Below are positions 17,847-27,381 of a DNA stretch of 64,000 nucleotides, in pieces (within the stretch, counting starts at the first letter, position 1; every line of letters starts with the position of its first letter). The stretch covers positions 496,001 to 560,000 of the forward strand of contig NZ_NESA01000001.1 of the NCBI RefSeq assembly GCF_002778315.1, written 5' to 3'. A program made the translations under genes and the position numbers. Under the pieces are notes generated by a model. The model did no database searches. It had not been told where the DNA came from and saw only the letters and a program-made list of their open reading frames with translations. This DNA is from Limnohabitans sp. JirII-31 (GTDB lineage: Bacteria > Pseudomonadota > Gammaproteobacteria > Burkholderiales > Burkholderiaceae_C).

Positions 17847-20711
17847 TCAAGCTCCCACACTGTCGCTGTCTTGGGTGTGGCTGAAGTACTGCCCTGAGAT
17901 GGCATCAGACACTTGCCAGGCAGCTTGTACGCAGGCCAACAAGTAAGCGCGAAGTTGGGGCAAGTGACCTTGGGCATCGCGTTGACACAGGGTATCGAGC
18001 TCAGTGTGTTGCACATCTGGCACCAGCTTTGCCAATGCATCGGGTTGCCCCATGGGGGTGCCGGCCAATTTGGACAAGCGCGCACGCAGTGAGCGTGTCA
18101 CCCAAGCGAGCGAGCGTGGGTTGTCGTTGTCTTGCATCAGCAACTCGACCAACGGCGCGAGTTCACGGCTTTGCTGGTATTGGGATTGGAAGGTGATGGT
18201 GCTGTCAAACAAGGCCAGCAATGCGGTGAAGTGTGAGCTGTTGTCTAGGGTGGTGCTGAGCAAGGGGCCCGTGGCCGTGTCTTCTTTGGGCAGATCAAAA
18301 GCGCCCACCTCGACCGCTAGATCCAGGGCTGCGGATAAAAAGCCCAAGCGCTCTACGTGCCTGCCAATACTGAGCAGTTGCCAACCGTCGTCGCGTGTCA
18401 TGCGGTCGGTTTGTGCACCTGTGATGGCGGCCAGCGTGGCGCTGGCGGCTTCGAGCGCCTGCAAGGCTTGAATGGCTGAAAACTCGGGCCGAGACAGGGT
18501 GTGTTTGCAGTCGGCACTGAATTGTTCGACGCAATGCACGATGGCATTCCAGTGTTCGGGGGACAAGCGTTCACGCAGCGAGGACGCGGCTTGATGCACA
18601 GCGCGCAAGTTGTAACCCACGCTGGTGGTGTGTTCGTCTTGGTCCAGGCAGGCGATCAAGGTGCGTTCGAAAACGCGCCGCCGTGTGGCCATGTTGGGTG
18701 TTGATGCACTGGCGTCGTCGGCGGTGCCGGTGGGGGCGGACGGAACGCCCACAGGGATCAAGCCCTGACGCTGGGTGAGCAGCTGCAACCAGGACCACAG
18801 ACTGCGTGAGGTGGGGTCTTCACCGTTCAATGCTTCCAGGCACAAGCGCACCAAGCGCACCATGTTCTCACTGCGCTCGGTGTAGCGGCCTAACCAATAC
18901 AGGTTTTCTGCGGCGCGGCTGGTGACCACGCGTGGCCGATGCGTGAAGTTCACGGAGCTGGTGCTCTTGACCAGCAAGGTACTGCGATCCACATCGGCAT
19001 CGGTTTGTACCCAGACATCCGCACTGCTGCCCCCGCGCTGCATGGACGCAATTTCGGCATGCGGTGCCGCAATGCGCGCTAAACCACCGGGCAAGACACG
19101 CCAGCTGTCGGGGCCGCTGCGCAGCGCAAAGACGCGCAGCATGACCGAGCGGGCGACGATGCCTTCTTGTGCGTTTTTCCAAGTTGGCATTTGCGACAGG
19201 GGCACATACGCTTGCAGGGTGTGACGGTCCGGCTGGCGCGTGATGCGGCCCACCCATTCGTCACGCTGAGATTCGGTGAGTGAGCGCCCCAGGGTCGCGT
19301 CAAAACTGCCATGACTCTCAGACCCAGGGTAGGTGGGCTTGATGACCATTTGGTCGAGTTGCGGCAGCACCGACGACAAGGCCGCGCGTTCGCCGCACCA
19401 CCAGGTGTCCAAGGCCGGCAGTTGCAAGGTTTCGCCAAGCAGGGTTTGGCTCAAGGCGGGCAAAAAGCCCATCAGCGCGGGTGACTCCAAGAAGGCTGAG
19501 CCGGGTGTGTTGGCCACGACCACATGGCCTGCACGCACGGCCTGTAGCAAACCCGGAATGCCCAAGGTGGAGTCGGCACGCAATTCGAGCGGATCTAAAA
19601 ATTCGTCGTCCAGGCGTTTGAGCAACACATGCACGGGCTCTAAGCCACGCAAGGTGCGCAGGTACAAGCGCTCGTCGCGCACAGTTAAGTCACTGCCCTC
19701 GACCAAGGTCAGGCCCAAGTAGCGCGCCAGGTAGGCATGTTCGAAATAGGTTTCGTTGTAAGGCCCGGGGGTGAGCAGTGCCACATGGGCTTGGGCACCT
19801 GCGGGACTGTGTTGCTTGAGGGACTCGATCCACACCCGGTACGTGGCCGCTAAGCGCTGCACGTTCATGGTTTCAAACGCTTGCGGAAATTGGCGTGAAA
19901 TGAGCAAGCGGTTTTCCAGCAAATAGCCCAGCCCCGAAGGCGCTTGCGTGCGCTGCGACACCACGGCCCATTGACCGTCGGGCCCGCGCGCCAAGTCAAA
20001 CGCGGCAATGTGCAGGTGCGTGCCACCGACCGGTTGGATGCCATGCATGGCGCGCAAATAGCCGGGGTGACCTTGCACCAGAGCGGGCGGGATCATGGCT
20101 TGGCGAATCAGTTGCTGCGGGCCGTACACGTCGGCCATCACACGCTCCAACAGGCGTGCGCGTTGCTGAACACCGGTGTCAATCTGCTGCCAGCTTTGTG
20201 GCGTGAGGATGAGTGGGAACAGGTCAACGGCCCATGGCCGCTGAGGACCGCCTTGGTTGGCGTAAACGTTGTAAGTGATGCCGTTGTCGCGCACCTGGCG
20301 GGCCAGCGTTTGCGTGCGTCGGTCGAGGTCGTCTAGGCCGACTTGCCCCAAGTGGTCGAAGAATGTTCGCCAGGGTGCTGCCAATGCTTGAGAGGGCTGA
20401 GGCAGGGTGGCCGCAGGGGTGCTGATACCTCGACCAAGGAGAGGGCTGAGTGACTGGGACTGCGATTGCGACTGCGACTGCGACTGCGACTGCGACTGAA
20501 ATTGCCCCGCTGCGTGGGCCAGGGATGACGTTGGGGTTTGCGTTTGCGAGACAGGGGGCGCGGGTTCTTGGACAGATTGACTGCTCGTGCCCAGCAGCTC
20601 GTCGAAGTGCCCCTGGTCTGCGTGGTGTGACAAAGCGCTCACCACATCAGCCAAGGCTGTTGGGGGTGAGGGCTTGGCGGTTTGCGTTTGGGGTGTCTCC
20701 ACAGTGGACAC
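17847..20711 (-). CDS. Fusion of circularly permuted ATP-grasp and alpha-E domains
   Basis: A 954-aa protein. Residues 1-110 are low complexity and Gln/Ser/Pro-rich with a QS repeat (72-86). About 110-575 is a circularly permuted type-2 ATP-grasp/DUF407-404 domain (TPGPYNETYFEHAYLARYLG at 314-333, RLDDEFLDP at 366-374, VIKPTYPGS at 456-464, and LPGGLARIA at 539-547). About 595-945 is an alpha-E (DUF403) helical domain opening SRAAENLYWLGRYTERSENM. ATP-grasp enzymes of this class are predicted peptide/amide ligases. The two domains occur here as one polypeptide and again as two genes at 27382-29783. Start is a GTG at 20711, with GGTGAGA upstream, 20 bases after the DUF2126 gene. Confidence 0.9.
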   Translation of the reverse strand: MSTVETPQTQTAKPSPPTALADVVSALSHHADQGHFDELLGTSSQSVQEPAPPVSQTQTPTSSLAHAAGQFQSQSQSQSQSQSQSQSLSPLLGRGISTPAATLPQPSQALAAPWRTFFDHLGQVGLDDLDRRTQTLARQVRDNGITYNVYANQGGPQRPWAVDLFPLILTPQSWQQIDTGVQQRARLLERVMADVYGPQQLIRQAMIPPALVQGHPGYLRAMHGIQPVGGTHLHIAAFDLARGPDGQWAVVSQRTQAPSGLGYLLENRLLISRQFPQAFETMNVQRLAATYRVWIESLKQHSPAGAQAHVALLTPGPYNETYFEHAYLARYLGLTLVEGSDLTVRDERLYLRTLRGLEPVHVLLKRLDDEFLDPLELRADSTLGIPGLLQAVRAGHVVVANTPGSAFLESPALMGFLPALSQTLLGETLQLPALDTWWCGERAALSSVLPQLDQMVIKPTYPGSESHGSFDATLGRSLTESQRDEWVGRITRQPDRHTLQAYVPLSQMPTWKNAQEGIVARSVMLRVFALRSGPDSWRVLPGGLARIAAPHAEIASMQRGGSSADVWVQTDADVDRSTLLVKSTSSVNFTHRPRVVTSRAAENLYWLGRYTERSENMVRLVRLCLEALNGEDPTSRSLWSWLQLLTQRQGLIPVGVPSAPTGTADDASASTPNMATRRRVFERTLIACLDQDEHTTSVGYNLRAVHQAASSLRERLSPEHWNAIVHCVEQFSADCKHTLSRPEFSAIQALQALEAASATLAAITGAQTDRMTRDDGWQLLSIGRHVERLGFLSAALDLAVEVGAFDLPKEDTATGPLLSTTLDNSSHFTALLALFDSTITFQSQYQQSRELAPLVELLMQDNDNPRSLAWVTRSLRARLSKLAGTPMGQPDALAKLVPDVQHTELDTLCQRDAQGHLPQLRAYLLACVQAAWQVSDAISGQYFSHTQDSDSVGA
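20450..20500 (-). repeat. Hexanucleotide tandem repeat coding (Gln-Ser)n
   Basis: About eight near-perfect 6-base units (plus-strand GACTGC with one GACTGG and one GATTGC variant) inside the fusion gene. Each unit codes one Gln-Ser pair, so copy-number change would alter linker length but not the reading frame. Confidence 0.9.
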
Positions 20712-20731
20712 ATTGTCTCACCGGCGCAGGC

Positions 20732-23700
20732 TCATCGGCGCAAGTCCAGCGTGAACGGAAACTCTTTGCTGGCAGCGACACCCACGGTGGCAGGGCCAAT
20801 GTCGAGTTTGCCGGGTGTGTGTCCAAGCGGGAAGAAGCGCGACAGGCGACGGCTTTCGGCCTCGTTGGCATTGACAGGCAAGGTCTCGTAACTGAGCCCA
20901 CCTGGGTGAGCCACGTGGTATTGGCAACCTCCCACGGACCGTTTCATCCAGGTGTCCACGATGTCAAAAATCAGTGGCACATGCACACCAATGGTCGGGT
21001 GCAAGGCCGATGACGGAGCCCATGCGCGGTAGCGCACACCGGCCACGTATTCGCCCACGGTACCGGTGGGTTGCAGGGGCAGGGCGCGGCCATTGACGGT
21101 GACGGTGTGGCGGCTGGGGTTCAAACCGGTGACGTGCACTTCGATGCGTTCAAGAGACGAGTCCACATAGCGCACAGTGCCGCCGCTCGACCCCTCTTCG
21201 CCCATGACGTGCCAAGGTTCCAAGGCGTTGCGCAGGGTCAAGGAGATGCCCAAGGTGTTGAGCCCCCCCGCACGTGGGAAGCGGAACTCAAAGTGGGGTG
21301 CAAACCACGCCGGGTCGAAATGAAACCCGGTGTCGCCCAGCTCGGTGAGCACATCGTCAAAGTCGGCTTTGACAAAGTGAGGCAGCAAGAAGCGGTCGTG
21401 TAGCTCGGTGCCCCAGCGTGTGGCCGGAGCTTCGTAGGGTTGCTCCCAAAAACGAGCCACCAGGGCGCGCAGCAGCAACTGCTGCACCACGCTCATGCGG
21501 GCATGGGGGGGCATCTCAAAGGCACGCAACTCCAGCAAGCCCAAGCGTCCGGTGGACGAGTCGGGTGAGTAGAGCTTGTCGATGCAAAACTCTGAGCGGT
21601 GGGTGTTGCCCGTGACGTCAATCAGCAAATTGCGCAAGCTGCGGTCGACCAACCAGGGTGGCAAGTCGACGCCGTATTTGGCGCGGTTGTTGCGGATTTC
21701 GGTCAACGCAATTTCGAGTTCGTAAATTTGGTCGTTGCGCGCTTCGTCCACGCGGGGTGCCTGGCTGGTGGGGCCAATGAACATGCCGCTGAACAAATAG
21801 CTCAGGGACGGGTGGTTGTGCCAATACAAAATCAAACTGGCCAGCAGTTCGGGTTTGCGCAAGAACGGACTGTCAGCTGGCGTGGCACCCCCCATAACCA
21901 CGTGATTGCCGCCGCCTGTGCCGGTGTGGCGGCCATCGGTCATGAATTTTTCGGCAGACAGACGCGACTCGAAAGAGGCTTGGTACAAGAACTCGGTGTG
22001 CTCCACGATTTCTTGCCAGTTGTGGGCCGGGTGGATGTTGACCTCGATCACGCCGGGGTCGGGTGTGACGGCCAAAACTTTCAGGCGTGGATCGCGCGGT
22101 GGGCCATAGCCCTCCAGCACGATGCGCATATTGAGTTCTTGGGCGGTGGCCTCGATAGCGCTGAGGAGTTCCAAGTAATCTTCCAACCGCGTCAAGGGCG
22201 GCATGAAGACATACATCAAGCTCTGCGCTGCGCTGCCTGCCTTGCCTGCCAATTCGACGTTGGGGCCGTTGGCCCGAGCCGGGTCGCGCACTTCCACGCA
22301 AATGGCGGTGCGGGTGATCCACGCTGCCGACTGAAATTTGGTGGGTGGAGTGTTGGGGTCAATGGTGCCTTGCACAGGGGGGGCTTTGCCACTGCCGGCA
22401 GGGGCCATGCCTTTGACAGCAACCAAGTTCTCGGCATAGTGGTTGGCACCCAATGCCACGGTGCCGCCCTCGGCAAAGCCGCCACCCGTCACGTGGGCGT
22501 TGTAGTGGGTGAAGCGGGCGTGGTGCGCGTACTGTGCTTTCAAGGCCGCAGCATGCGGCAGTGGTTGACGCTCGGCGTAGTGGTCTTGCGTGATGGGATA
22601 AGGGTAGTCGGCTGCGGTGACCCAAGGCAATGAGTCCAGCGGCAGTCGATAGCCCATGGGAGAGTCACCTGGCACCAGGTACATGCGCTCGTCGCGCAAG
22701 AACCAAGAGCCACTGCTCCAGCGCGGGCCAGGCAGCTCAGGTTCGTTGGCTTTGAGGGGGAGCACATAGCCCACGACTTGTTTGAGTCCTTGGGTAAAGA
22801 CTCGGTGCAGTCGGGCACGCTCCATCTCGTCTTCTAGACGCGAGTCAAACGGATCGACGTTGCCGGGCAGGCGGCGTTCGCGCCAGAGGTAGTACCAGGT
22901 GTCTTCAAAACCGGGGGTGATGTGTTGACCGTCCAGCCCTAGTTTGCGGGCCAAGGTGTGGGTGAATTTTTCAGCGTCCTCGCTGGTGTAGTGGCTGGGC
23001 ACGCGTTCGTCGGCAAACAAATCGGGGTTGTGCCAGCAGGGCTGACCGTCTGCACGCCAGTAAATGCCCAAGGCCCAGCGAGGCAATTGCTCACCCGGAT
23101 ACCACTTGCCTTGGCCAAAGTGCAGAAAGCCACCTTGGCCGTATTCGTCGCGCAGCTTGTGCACCAATTCGGTGGCAAATGCACGTTTGGTGGGCCCCAG
23201 GGCGTCGGTATTCCATTCCGGTGCGTCACGGTCATTGACGGCCACAAAGGTGGGTTCGCCACCCATGGTCAGGCGCACATCACCCTCGGTGAGGCGGCGG
23301 TCCACTTCGTCACCCAGGGCCAGCACTTCCATCCACTGGTCTTCTGTGTAGGGTTTGGTCACACGGGGGGACTCAAGCACCCGAGTGACTGTCATTTCAT
23401 GGCTGAACTCAACCTCGGCTTCATCCACCAAGCCTTCAATGGGCGCAGCACTGGAAGGTTGGGGCGTGCAGGCCAAGGGAATGTGTCCTTCTCCCGCAAA
23501 CAGGCCGGAGGTGGGGTCTAAGCCAATCCAGCCAGCACCGGGCAGGTAGACCTCGCACCAAGCGTGTAAGTCGGTGAAGTCGACTTCGGTGCCGCTGGGG
23601 CCATCGAGTGACTTGACGTCGGGCACCAGCTGAATCAAGTACCCCGATACAAAGCGGGCCGCCAAGCCGCATTGGCGCAACAGCTGCACCATCAGCCAAG

Positions 23701-24262
23701 CACTGTCACGGCATGAGCCGCTGCCCAGGGTGAGGGTTTCTTCAGGCGTTTGCACGCCGGGTTCCATACGGATCAAGTAATCGACGTCTTGATGCAGTTT
23801 TTGGTTGATTCGAACCAAGAAGTCGATGGTGCGAATGGGGTCGCGTTGGAGCGCTTCCATGTCAACCGACTGGCAGTAGGCCTGAAATTGAGGTGTCAGG
23901 GGGAGCTTGTCCAGGTAGGGGGCCAGCTCCAGGGACGTAGCTTTGTCGTAGCTGAAAGGAAATTTTTCGGCGGTGGGCTCAAGGAAGAAGTCAAACGGGT
24001 TGTAGACCGCCATCTCTACCACCAGGTCCACGGTGACCTTGAATTCGGTGGTTTTTTCGTGGAAAACCAAGCGCGCCTGGTAATTGGCAAACGGGTCTTG
24101 CTGCCAGTTGATGAAGTGTGCGGGCTCTACTTTGAGCGAGTACGACACCACATGGCTGCGGCAATGCGGGGCAGGTCGCAATCGGATGACTTGTGGGCCC
24201 AGTTCTACCAGCCTGTCATAGCTGTAATGGGTGACGTGGTGGAGTGCAGCATGGATAGACAT
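20732..24262 (-). CDS. Large transglutaminase-like/DUF2126 protein
   Basis: A 1176-aa protein. The first ~290 residues form a transglutaminase-like domain starting MSIHAALHHVTHYSYDRLVE, with Cys184 in LGSGSCRDSAW, His233 in DLHAWCEVYLP and Asp249 in GLDPTSG. The remainder is the DUF2126 region (RLTMGGEPTFV, FHFGQGKWYPGE-like LHFGQGKWYPGEQLPRWALG, TGTGGGNHVVMGG). It heads the leftward trio with the fused ATP-grasp/alpha-E protein and a second transglutaminase. The start agrees with the family N-terminus, although the GGAGGT site touches the ATG with no spacer, which is unusual. Predicted role: peptide amide chemistry with the neighbouring ligase; not experimentally known to me. Confidence 0.9.
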   Translation of the reverse strand: MSIHAALHHVTHYSYDRLVELGPQVIRLRPAPHCRSHVVSYSLKVEPAHFINWQQDPFANYQARLVFHEKTTEFKVTVDLVVEMAVYNPFDFFLEPTAEKFPFSYDKATSLELAPYLDKLPLTPQFQAYCQSVDMEALQRDPIRTIDFLVRINQKLHQDVDYLIRMEPGVQTPEETLTLGSGSCRDSAWLMVQLLRQCGLAARFVSGYLIQLVPDVKSLDGPSGTEVDFTDLHAWCEVYLPGAGWIGLDPTSGLFAGEGHIPLACTPQPSSAAPIEGLVDEAEVEFSHEMTVTRVLESPRVTKPYTEDQWMEVLALGDEVDRRLTEGDVRLTMGGEPTFVAVNDRDAPEWNTDALGPTKRAFATELVHKLRDEYGQGGFLHFGQGKWYPGEQLPRWALGIYWRADGQPCWHNPDLFADERVPSHYTSEDAEKFTHTLARKLGLDGQHITPGFEDTWYYLWRERRLPGNVDPFDSRLEDEMERARLHRVFTQGLKQVVGYVLPLKANEPELPGPRWSSGSWFLRDERMYLVPGDSPMGYRLPLDSLPWVTAADYPYPITQDHYAERQPLPHAAALKAQYAHHARFTHYNAHVTGGGFAEGGTVALGANHYAENLVAVKGMAPAGSGKAPPVQGTIDPNTPPTKFQSAAWITRTAICVEVRDPARANGPNVELAGKAGSAAQSLMYVFMPPLTRLEDYLELLSAIEATAQELNMRIVLEGYGPPRDPRLKVLAVTPDPGVIEVNIHPAHNWQEIVEHTEFLYQASFESRLSAEKFMTDGRHTGTGGGNHVVMGGATPADSPFLRKPELLASLILYWHNHPSLSYLFSGMFIGPTSQAPRVDEARNDQIYELEIALTEIRNNRAKYGVDLPPWLVDRSLRNLLIDVTGNTHRSEFCIDKLYSPDSSTGRLGLLELRAFEMPPHARMSVVQQLLLRALVARFWEQPYEAPATRWGTELHDRFLLPHFVKADFDDVLTELGDTGFHFDPAWFAPHFEFRFPRAGGLNTLGISLTLRNALEPWHVMGEEGSSGGTVRYVDSSLERIEVHVTGLNPSRHTVTVNGRALPLQPTGTVGEYVAGVRYRAWAPSSALHPTIGVHVPLIFDIVDTWMKRSVGGCQYHVAHPGGLSYETLPVNANEAESRRLSRFFPLGHTPGKLDIGPATVGVAASKEFPFTLDLRR

Positions 24263-24348
24263 ACCTCCATTAAAGCAAAACATGCGCCAAGCAGGCTGCG
24301 TCATGCTGGTGCGCTCAAGCTTTTTGTGTAGCCGCCGATACGGGAGAC

Positions 24349-24774
24349 ATGCGTACATTCCATCTCATTGCTGTTTTATCTGTTTGGGTTCTCGGGCTGT
24401 GTGGCTCGAACACGGCCTTTGCTGAGTGGAGCGAAATTGCCAAAGACGAAGACGTGGCCTATTACTTCGACAAAGATGCGGTGATGCCAGTGCATGTGTC
24501 GCGTTACGCCTGGACTTTGGTGGACTTTCCCAAGGGCGAAAAGACGTCCAACGGCGAGAGCTACAAGTCGGTGATGACACGTTGGCGTATGTTTTGTAAA
24601 ACCGATATGGTGGTGCGCTTGTCGGTTAGCTATTTCGAAAAACCCATGGGCAAGGGCAAAGAGGTTGCGGCAGAGGATGCACCTGAGTTTCGCTTGCGCG
24701 AAGCACCGATTCGCCCCAACACCTATTTGGCCGCATTGAAAAAAGAAATTTGTAGCGCTAAGCCTGCGGCTTGA
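24349..24774 (+). CDS. Secreted protein resembling surface-adhesin E domain
   Basis: A 141-aa product with a signal peptide (MRTFHLIAVLSVWVLGLCGS, cleavage probably after AFA). The mature part starts EWSEIAKDEDVAYYFDKDAV, the pattern of small periplasmic/surface proteins grouped as surface-adhesin protein E-like. Two cysteines (in RMFCKTD and EICSAK) could form a disulfide. It is divergent from the DUF2126 gene with 86 bases between starts. Its GGGAG site is only 2 bases from the ATG. A 144-base gap to comEC follows. Function is unknown; adhesion is only a name inherited from the family. Confidence 0.65.
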   Translation: MRTFHLIAVLSVWVLGLCGSNTAFAEWSEIAKDEDVAYYFDKDAVMPVHVSRYAWTLVDFPKGEKTSNGESYKSVMTRWRMFCKTDMVVRLSVSYFEKPMGKGKEVAAEDAPEFRLREAPIRPNTYLAALKKEICSAKPAA

Positions 24775-24918
24775 GGCTTGCCGCAAGTACTACCACGCCG
24801 CATGCTTGGGGCCAGAGAACGGTCTTTTGAGCGGGCACGTGAGTTTGTAAGCGCGCCTTGTACTGCGCCCTTATGGCTTGGCTAAATTACGAGACCTTGA
24901 TGCCCCAAGGTCCACTCT

Positions 24919-27333
24919 GTGTTTTCTTTTCTTTCTCCCTTTTGCGTGGGTTGGTTTGTCGGCACGGCTTGGCAATTACAGGAACGCGACCTCATGGCCT
25001 GGTGGTGTTACGCCGGCTGCTGTGTGGCTGGGCTGCTGCTCTGGTGCGCCTGTTTAGGAATCAAGCCTTCTGCCCAAGCGTCTCGGAGGCATTGGCTGGC
25101 AGGCGCGCTTTGTGTGGGCGCGTTGGCGTTGGCGTTTGGTCAATCGGGTTGGCGTGCAGCCCACCACCTGCAACAAACACTGGCCCCAGACTTGGAGGGG
25201 CGCACGCTGTCGCTGGTGGGGGTGGTGTCCGCCATGCCTCAGCGCCTGGGGGACAGCTGGCGTTTTCGCTTCGATGTGGAAGACGGACCCGTGGGGGTGC
25301 CACCGCGGTTGTTGTTGGGTTGGTATGGCAACAACACCTGGGGCATAGCAACCGCAGGCACGACGCAACCACCGCCTGATTTACGTGCCGGTGACCGTTG
25401 GCGTTTTGATGTGCGACTCAAAGCACCCCATGGGCACATCAACCCGCATGGCTTTGACTACGAGTTATGGCTGTGGGAACAAAGCCTCCAAGCTACAGGC
25501 TATGTGCGCACAGGCAACAAAGACAACGCGCCTGAATGGTTGGGCCGCACGCAGAGACATTGGATTGAGCGTGCGCGACAAGGGGTGGGCGAGTCGATCG
25601 ATGCCCAGGTCAGTGACCGACAGATGGCAGGCCTTGTTGCTGCGCTGTTGGTGGGCGATCAAGCGGCCATTGAACGGGCCGATTGGGATGTGTTTCGTGC
25701 CACAGGCGTGGCGCATTTGATGGCAATTTCTGGCTTGCACATCACGGGCTTGGCATGGATGGCGGCCTTGTTCATGGGGGTGTTGTGGCGGCATAGTGAC
25801 CGATGGTCACCGCGCCAGCCCTGGAGCTTGTGGTTGCCCGCGCCACAGGCGGCGCAGCTTTTTGGGTGTGCTGTTGCGTTGACTTATGCGCTCTTTACTG
25901 GTTGGGGTGTTCCTGCGCAACGCACGGTGTGGATGCTGGTGACGGTGAGCCTGTTGCGCTGGCAGGGGCGTCGTTGGCCGTGGCCGCACACTTGGGGCGT
26001 GGTCTGTGTGGTGGTGCTGGCGTTGGACCCTTGGGCCATGATGCAAGCTGGTTTTTGGTTGAGTTTTGTGGCCGTGGGCGTACTGTTTGCCTCTGGCAGT
26101 CCAGCGTGGGTTGAGACAGAAACGCTGAGGCAGCGTGTTTGGCAAAGGGTGTTGGGTGTGCTGCGCGAACAATGGTTGATGAGTGTTTGCTTGGCTCCGT
26201 TGAGCTTGTTACTGTTTCATCAGGTGTCAGTGGTCGGTTGGTTGGCCAACTTGGTGGCTGTACCTTGGGTGACGTTGGCGGTGACGCCTTTGTGTTTGTT
26301 GGGCTTGCTGTATGCCCCGTTGTGGTCGCTGGCGGTTTGGTTTTTGCAAGTCTTGATGGCTTGCCTGAGCTGGATGGCCGCTTGGTCTTGGGCCACCTGG
26401 TCTGCTCCTGCGGCACCTGGGTGGGTGGCGATGGCAGCCATGCTGGGCATGGGGCTGTGGGCGCTGCGTTTGCCGGGGTGGATGCGCTTAGGGGGCGTGT
26501 CTTTGGTGTTACCCCTGTTGTTTTGGCAAGCCCCTCGCCCTGAGCCAGGTACGTTCGAGTTGATTGCAGCAGACATGGGGCAGGGCCATGCGGTGCTGCT
26601 GCGTACAGCGTCACACGCTTTGTTGTACGACACCGGCCCGCGCTATTCGGCTGAAACCGATGCCGGACAGCGTGTGTTGGTGCCACTGTTGCGCAGCTTG
26701 GGGGAGCGCTTGGATGCGGTGATCATCAGCCATCAAGACAGCGATCACAGCGGTGGCGCGATGTCTGTGTTGGCCATGCAGCCACAGGCTCGGGTCTGGA
26801 CGTCTATGCCTGAAAGTCACCCCCTACAAGCCCTTTACCCTATGGAACGCTGCGAGCGTGGCCAGCATTGGCGTTGGGATGACGTGCAGTTTGAAGTTTT
26901 GCACCCGGACCCAGAGGACTATGCCCGTCGTGCCAAACCCAACGCCATGAGTTGTGTGTTGCGTGTGCAAAGCGCGAGCGGTTCTTCTGCGTTGTTGGTG
27001 GGGGATATTGAAGCGCCGCAGGAGATGCGGTTGATCCAGCAAGCCTCAAGTTTGCAAGCTGACTGGTTGTTGGTGCCACATCACGGCAGTGCCACCTCCT
27101 CGACGGCTGAGTTTTTGAGCGTAGTGCAGCCTCAGGTGGCGGTGGTGCAGTCGGGTTACCGTAACCGATTTGGTCATCCACGGCCTGAGGTACTGGCACG
27201 TTATGACGCACGAGGGGTACTCGTGGTGCAGAGCGCCCGTTGTGGTGCGTCAACTTGGCACAGTGATGGCCCTATGTTGGTGCGTTGTGAGCGTGAGCAG
27301 CAACAACGCTATTGGCACCACCATTTACCATAG
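24919..27333 (+). CDS. comEC: DNA uptake channel protein ComEC/Rec2
   Basis: An 804-aa inner-membrane protein for moving transforming DNA into the cytoplasm. Three parts are visible: an N-terminal helical/DUF4131 region, the Competence domain with many helices (starting near GLVAALLVGDQAAIERADWD; DVFRATGVAHLMAISGLHI), and a C-terminal metallo-beta-lactamase-like domain with SHQDSDHSGG, LVGDIEAP and VPHHGS. Start is GTG 24919 with AAGG about 8 bases upstream; an in-frame TGA at 24898 prevents extension. The gene is intact, so natural competence is possible, but no other competence genes are in the window. It sits between the two ATP-grasp/alpha-E loci. Confidence 0.93.
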   Translation: MFSFLSPFCVGWFVGTAWQLQERDLMAWWCYAGCCVAGLLLWCACLGIKPSAQASRRHWLAGALCVGALALAFGQSGWRAAHHLQQTLAPDLEGRTLSLVGVVSAMPQRLGDSWRFRFDVEDGPVGVPPRLLLGWYGNNTWGIATAGTTQPPPDLRAGDRWRFDVRLKAPHGHINPHGFDYELWLWEQSLQATGYVRTGNKDNAPEWLGRTQRHWIERARQGVGESIDAQVSDRQMAGLVAALLVGDQAAIERADWDVFRATGVAHLMAISGLHITGLAWMAALFMGVLWRHSDRWSPRQPWSLWLPAPQAAQLFGCAVALTYALFTGWGVPAQRTVWMLVTVSLLRWQGRRWPWPHTWGVVCVVVLALDPWAMMQAGFWLSFVAVGVLFASGSPAWVETETLRQRVWQRVLGVLREQWLMSVCLAPLSLLLFHQVSVVGWLANLVAVPWVTLAVTPLCLLGLLYAPLWSLAVWFLQVLMACLSWMAAWSWATWSAPAAPGWVAMAAMLGMGLWALRLPGWMRLGGVSLVLPLLFWQAPRPEPGTFELIAADMGQGHAVLLRTASHALLYDTGPRYSAETDAGQRVLVPLLRSLGERLDAVIISHQDSDHSGGAMSVLAMQPQARVWTSMPESHPLQALYPMERCERGQHWRWDDVQFEVLHPDPEDYARRAKPNAMSCVLRVQSASGSSALLVGDIEAPQEMRLIQQASSLQADWLLVPHHGSATSSTAEFLSVVQPQVAVVQSGYRNRFGHPRPEVLARYDARGVLVVQSARCGASTWHSDGPMLVRCEREQQQRYWHHHLP

Positions 27334-27381
27334 TCTCAAATATGGCATTTAATTTGCTAAGGTATGGGCAGGAGTTCCAAG

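Noticed and set aside
20450..20500. CRISPR array or clustered repeats
   Set aside because: The hexamers are contiguous, without spacers, inside a coding frame; no cas genes nearby.
21599..22633. Long rightward ORF opposite the DUF2126 gene
   Set aside because: Shadow of a conserved frame; no start signals or domain.
24858..25379. Separate gene at the start of comEC
   Set aside because: A different frame over the comEC N-terminus; the comEC frame gives the family pattern and a ribosome site.
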